Source: Spirochaetota bacterium
Lineage (GTDB): Bacteria; Spirochaetota; Spirochaetia; Treponematales; Treponemataceae
Assembly (NCBI GenBank): GCA_022704725.1
Contig: JAKJFV010000049.1
Location: 1-8,731, forward strand
Reading direction: 5' to 3'
DNA length: 8,731 nucleotides
Shown here: positions 6,048-8,731 of the stretch, in pieces
Layout: every line of letters begins with the position of its first letter
Position numbering within the stretch: the first letter of the stretch is position 1
Position numbers and translations under genes: made by a program
Notes under the pieces: model-generated
Seen by the model: only the letters and a program-made list of their open reading frames with translations
Database searches by the model: none
What the model was told of the DNA's origin: nothing

Positions 6048-7264
6048 TATTCCCTCGCCAGTGCTGTTACAGGATCAAGCGCTGCCGCACTTTTTGCAGG
6101 TGTTATACCAAAAAAAAGCCCGACTCCAGCGCTCACAAGTACTGCAATAATTATTGCCTGAGGCGGCATAACATACTGCCATTTTGAAACAAGAGACACA
6201 ATCTGTGTTATTCCTATTCCAAGCACAATACCAATAATGCCTCCCGTCAAGCAAAGAAAAAGAGACTCTATAAGAAACTGACTCAAAATATCGCCTGAGC
6301 GGGCGCCTATGGCTTTTCGAATACCTATTTCACGGGTGCGCTCGGTAACAGCCATGAGCATAACATTCATAATTCCTATTCCGCTTACTAACAAAGAAAT
6401 TCCTGCTATAAACGCTATTACTCCGGTTACTGCAGAAAAAATTGTCCGTATCATTTTGAGTGCGCTTTCAATGACTTCAATTTTAAACCTGCATTGATCG
6501 TTTACCTTTCCATAGGTGCTGTTCAAATAGTCTTCTATGTTCTTTGCCGTACTGCTTACAGCATCAACAGAAGAAGCGCGAATCATCAATTCAAATACTT
6601 TAGGCGATCCGAACCATGTCCAGTCAATCGTTCTTTCAAGCACCGAGTATGAGAGGAAAACTGTATTTCTGTTTGCTCCGTCGCTTAAAAGCGCTTCCTT
6701 CTCAGGATATTTGAGTACTCCTACTACGGTATAATCAAATCTTCCAATAGTAATTTCAGAACCGAGGGCATCCCCCTTGGGGAAAAACTGTGAGGCATAA
6801 TCCTCTGTTAAGACACAAACTTTTGCTAATGTATCTTCATCGCCTTGATTAAGCGTTCTGCCTGCAAGAAGTTCCCGCGGCCACATATCCCAGTAATGAG
6901 GATCAACACCGTATATTCTTCCTTCCTCACTGACCGTTCCCTTCGTTATTTTGTAGCGTTCATTATTTGTACGGACAAAGAGTGTATTTCTGTTTTTTAA
7001 GCGGAGTGCCTCTACATCTTTATTAGTCATATAAATCGGGCGCGCCATATAATCTTCCAACTCCCAGTTGTTATACACGACAATAAGCCTCGCACCAACA
7101 CTATCAGCCTGATCTATGAACTCGTGACTCATCATGGCCCCGGAAGCAATAACGGCAACAACAGAGGCTGTACCTATTATCATTCCCAAAAGCGACAAAA
7201 ATGTGCGCAGCTTATTGTGCCGTATGGAGTCTGCCGCCTCATTGATGCCTTCCATTATGGTCAT
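6047..7264 (-). CDS. ABC transporter permease, MacB/FtsX type (first of two)
   Basis: This 405-residue protein has TM1 at about 20-44 (LRTFLSLLGMIIGTASVVAV), a periplasmic MacB-PCD-like domain (about 45-275) and three C-terminal TMs (about 278-303, 330-357, 370-388). The FtsX loop ERTREIGIRKAIGAR lies at about 308-322 and the family C-terminal motif LDPVTALARE ends the protein. It shares this plan, but not close identity in the periplasmic domain, with the next permease downstream. The start overlaps the ATPase stop as ATGA and has an AGAGG site about 9 nt upstream, pointing to translational coupling. With the ATPase and adaptor it should form a mechanotransmission-type transporter that works on a periplasmic substrate. 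The tandem arrangement suggests one copy of each permease per complex; this is inferred. Confidence 0.95.
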   Translation of the reverse strand: MTIMEGINEAADSIRHNKLRTFLSLLGMIIGTASVVAVIASGAMMSHEFIDQADSVGARLIVVYNNWELEDYMARPIYMTNKDVEALRLKNRNTLFVRTNNERYKITKGTVSEEGRIYGVDPHYWDMWPRELLAGRTLNQGDEDTLAKVCVLTEDYASQFFPKGDALGSEITIGRFDYTVVGVLKYPEKEALLSDGANRNTVFLSYSVLERTIDWTWFGSPKVFELMIRASSVDAVSSTAKNIEDYLNSTYGKVNDQCRFKIEVIESALKMIRTIFSAVTGVIAFIAGISLLVSGIGIMNVMLMAVTERTREIGIRKAIGARSGDILSQFLIESLFLCLTGGIIGIVLGIGITQIVSLVSKWQYVMPPQAIIIAVLVSAGVGLFFGITPAKSAAALDPVTALARE

Positions 7265-7959
7265 ATAATAATCCTCTTAGCGGGCGTCACGTGTTCATCA
7301 GAATTTATAAGCCCGTCGCGGATATGCACAATACGGCAGGCGTGGAGAGCAACATCGTACTCATGCGTAACCATGACAACCGTGGAACCTGCAGTATTTA
7401 AACTTTGAAAAAGAGCCATAATATCTTCACCTGTTTTTGAATCAAGGTTTCCTGTCGGTTCATCGGCAAAAAGGATTCGGGGATTAATTACAAGAGCGCG
7501 GGCTATTGCAACACGCTGCCTCTGGCCTCCCGACATTTCATTAGGACGGTGATGAGCCCGGTCTGTTAAACTGACACGGTCCAGGGCCTCAAGCGCCATT
7601 TTTTTCCTCACTGCAGGTTTTATTCCTGCATAAATCAGCGGCAGTTCAACATTACGTAATGCGCTCATTCTTGGAAGCAGATTAAAAGTTTGAAACACAA
7701 ATCCTATTTTCCGGTTTCGTATATCGGCAAGATTATCATCAGAAAGGGAAGCTACATCTTCATTGTCAAGAAAATAAGATCCCGCTGTCGGCCGGTCAAG
7801 GGCGCCGATGATGTTCATCAATGTAGATTTACCGGAACCCGAGGGGCCCATTATTGCAATGAACTCGCCCTCTGTTATTGTTAAATCTATGCCCCGTAAT
7901 GCTTCAACTTCCGTTTTACCCTGCAGATATTTTTTGCAAATATTTTGAAGCTGAATCAT
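7261..7959 (-). CDS. ABC transporter ATP-binding protein, MacB/LolD family
   Basis: This 232-residue nucleotide-binding subunit has all core motifs: Walker A GPSGSGKST (38-46), Q-loop glutamine Q90 in FVFQTFNLLP, signature MSGGQRQRVAIARAL (142-156), Walker B ILFADE (162-167), D-loop NLDS (171-174) and switch histidine H199. The sequences AIMGPSGSGKSTLMNIIG and ADEPTGNLDS are characteristic of the LolD/FtsE/MacB branch, which pairs with FtsX-like permeases. It acts as a cytoplasmic dimer energising the two permeases encoded directly downstream. The start overlaps the adaptor stop as ATGA, with AAGGAG about 11 nt upstream, and its own stop overlaps the first permease start the same way. No catalytic residue is missing. 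The gene symbols macB and lolD are both too specific to assign from this window. Confidence 0.97.
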   Translation of the reverse strand: MIQLQNICKKYLQGKTEVEALRGIDLTITEGEFIAIMGPSGSGKSTLMNIIGALDRPTAGSYFLDNEDVASLSDDNLADIRNRKIGFVFQTFNLLPRMSALRNVELPLIYAGIKPAVRKKMALEALDRVSLTDRAHHRPNEMSGGQRQRVAIARALVINPRILFADEPTGNLDSKTGEDIMALFQSLNTAGSTVVMVTHEYDVALHACRIVHIRDGLINSDEHVTPAKRIII

Positions 7960-8731
7960 AGCCCTATGTTCTCCTTCAAAACCTTCATGCCTTCGCTGAG
8001 CATCATCGTCATATCGGATACAACAACATCACCCTCTTCAAGACCTGATAATACCTCAAGAGAGCTGACCGTACTCAAACCTGTTTCAATTTCTCTTCTC
8101 TGCAGCGTATACAACACAGCAGACTCAGATTCTTTATTCTCTGATGAATCTAAGACGGCAGTTGAGGCAGCATCAGACTCTGCATCTGATAGTGCATCCG
8201 GAACGGCAATCCACACTGCATACGGCGAAGTTCCGGGGATCAGAGAAGAAGCGGGTATTATGAGACAGGAAGAATTGAGCACAGAAACTATGCGGGTTAC
8301 ACAGGAGGCTCCTGTTCTTATGGGAAATGATCCTGCATCAATTAAGGCAACCTGAACCCTGCATACTCTGCCGCCGCCTTCGTTCATAATACTCGGCCAA
8401 ATTCTTCTAACCCTTCCTTTTATTTCTGTTCCAAGCAGTGAATCGGTCGTAACCGCTGCAGCCATGCCTTCTTTTATTTTACCAATATCAACTTCATCAA
8501 CAAACACTTCTGCAATAATCGATGAAAGATCCTCAATTTTTGCAACTATAGACTGAATAGTCAGCCGGTCTCCCACCGAAGCACCTATCTGTGTCACAAC
8601 ACCGGCCGATTCAGCCTTAATAACACAGCCCTCGAGCGCTCTTTGTGCAGCTTCTACAGCAATAAGCGCCCGCTTGTACGACGGTGTCTGCTTAATAAAG
8701 ACGTCATCTTTTTGAGCATTAAGAACCGGAG
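7956..8731 (-). CDS. HlyD/MacA-family periplasmic adaptor subunit (partial, 5' end missing)
   Basis: The frame is open to the right edge, so the N-terminus is outside; 257 full codons are visible. The GTG at 8597 is an internal valine, not a start. In order the fragment shows the end of an alpha-helical hairpin (YKRALIAVEAAQRALEG), the second half of the lipoyl-like domain (IKAESAGVVTQIGASVGDRL), a beta-barrel (EVFVDEVDIGKIKEGMAA, then GRVRRIWPSI) and the membrane-proximal domain ending with ETGLSTVSSLEVLSGLEEGD. Adaptors of this family bridge the inner-membrane permease and an outer-membrane or envelope exit. An acidic Ser/Ala-rich insert lies between VWIAVP and VLYTLQRREIETG, where homologues usually have a short strand-turn connection. 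Its stop overlaps the ATPase start (ATGA), and an outer-membrane TolC-type gene may lie beyond the window. Confidence 0.93.
   Translation of the reverse strand, partial: PVLNAQKDDVFIKQTPSYKRALIAVEAAQRALEGCVIKAESAGVVTQIGASVGDRLTIQSIVAKIEDLSSIIAEVFVDEVDIGKIKEGMAAAVTTDSLLGTEIKGRVRRIWPSIMNEGGGRVCRVQVALIDAGSFPIRTGASCVTRIVSVLNSSCLIIPASSLIPGTSPYAVWIAVPDALSDAESDAASTAVLDSSENKESESAVLYTLQRREIETGLSTVSSLEVLSGLEEGDVVVSDMTMMLSEGMKVLKENIGL
8163..8198 (-). repeat. Three degenerate 12-bp tandem repeats inside the adaptor gene
   Basis: On the coding strand three consecutive in-frame 12-bp units of the form GATGCNNNNTCN encode DALS, DAES and DAAS. They lie within a low-complexity Ser/Ala/Asp/Glu-rich insert. 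The unit length is a multiple of three, so copy-number changes would keep the frame. Confidence 0.6.

Noticed and set aside
7945..8355. 136-codon plus-strand open frame opposite the adaptor
   Set aside because: It is Ser/Thr-rich shadow coding of the real adaptor gene and has no recognisable domain or ribosome site.
8595..8597. GTG start for the adaptor gene
   Set aside because: The frame continues upstream to the window edge with clear lipoyl-domain and helical-hairpin sequence, so this codon is internal.

Overview
All recognisable genes lie on the minus strand, so the window reads biologically from right to left. The organism is not identifiable from sequence alone. The DNA is moderately AT-rich and densely packed. 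A periplasmic-adaptor-type exporter suggests a bacterium with a cell envelope needing such an adaptor, and the overall style (small XRE regulator, DUF6144-like protein, ECF sigma) fits a Treponema-like spirochaete or a Clostridia relative. That placement is a low-confidence guess.

Region 1 (about 4794-8731) is a four-gene ABC exporter operon of the MacAB/LolD type: an HlyD/MacA-like adaptor running off the right edge, an ATPase, and two tandem homologous MacB/FtsX-type permeases. The junctions are ATGA, ATGA and TAATG overlaps, so translation is very likely coupled and the products probably form one complex with a heterodimeric membrane part. The adaptor carries a low-complexity Ser/Ala/Asp/Glu insert built on a 12-bp repeat.

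Region 2 (about 2959-4716) holds a 12-TM MFS transporter and a cysteine-rich protein resembling DUF6144. The latter has a strong ribosome binding site and start at 3477, but an in-frame TAA at codon 17. The remainder can only be made from an internal ATG at 3420 or by readthrough, so it may be a recent nonsense pseudogene.

Region 3 (about 2115-2849) is a two-gene unit: a 66-residue XRE regulator and an HD-domain protein overlapping it by 8 bp. It has a near-consensus promoter (TTGACA, 17 bp, TACAAT) whose predicted transcription start falls on the XRE start codon, implying a leaderless mRNA. A 12-bp perfect inverted repeat brackets the promoter and looks like an autoregulatory operator pair.

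Region 4 (1-2088) is an ECF sigma-factor operon. An ECF-type promoter (GGAACTT, 16 bp, TCTAA) precedes the sigma gene, followed by a small single-TM protein that is a candidate anti-sigma factor and then a large membrane-anchored protein with TPR-like helices, a carboxypeptidase-regulatory-like beta domain and the start of an Fn3-like domain, cut by the left edge. This looks like an autoregulated envelope-signalling module whose last gene is of unknown function.

There is no gene-free stretch longer than about 130 bases. I saw no tRNA, rRNA, CRISPR array, insertion sequence or convincing rho-independent terminator.
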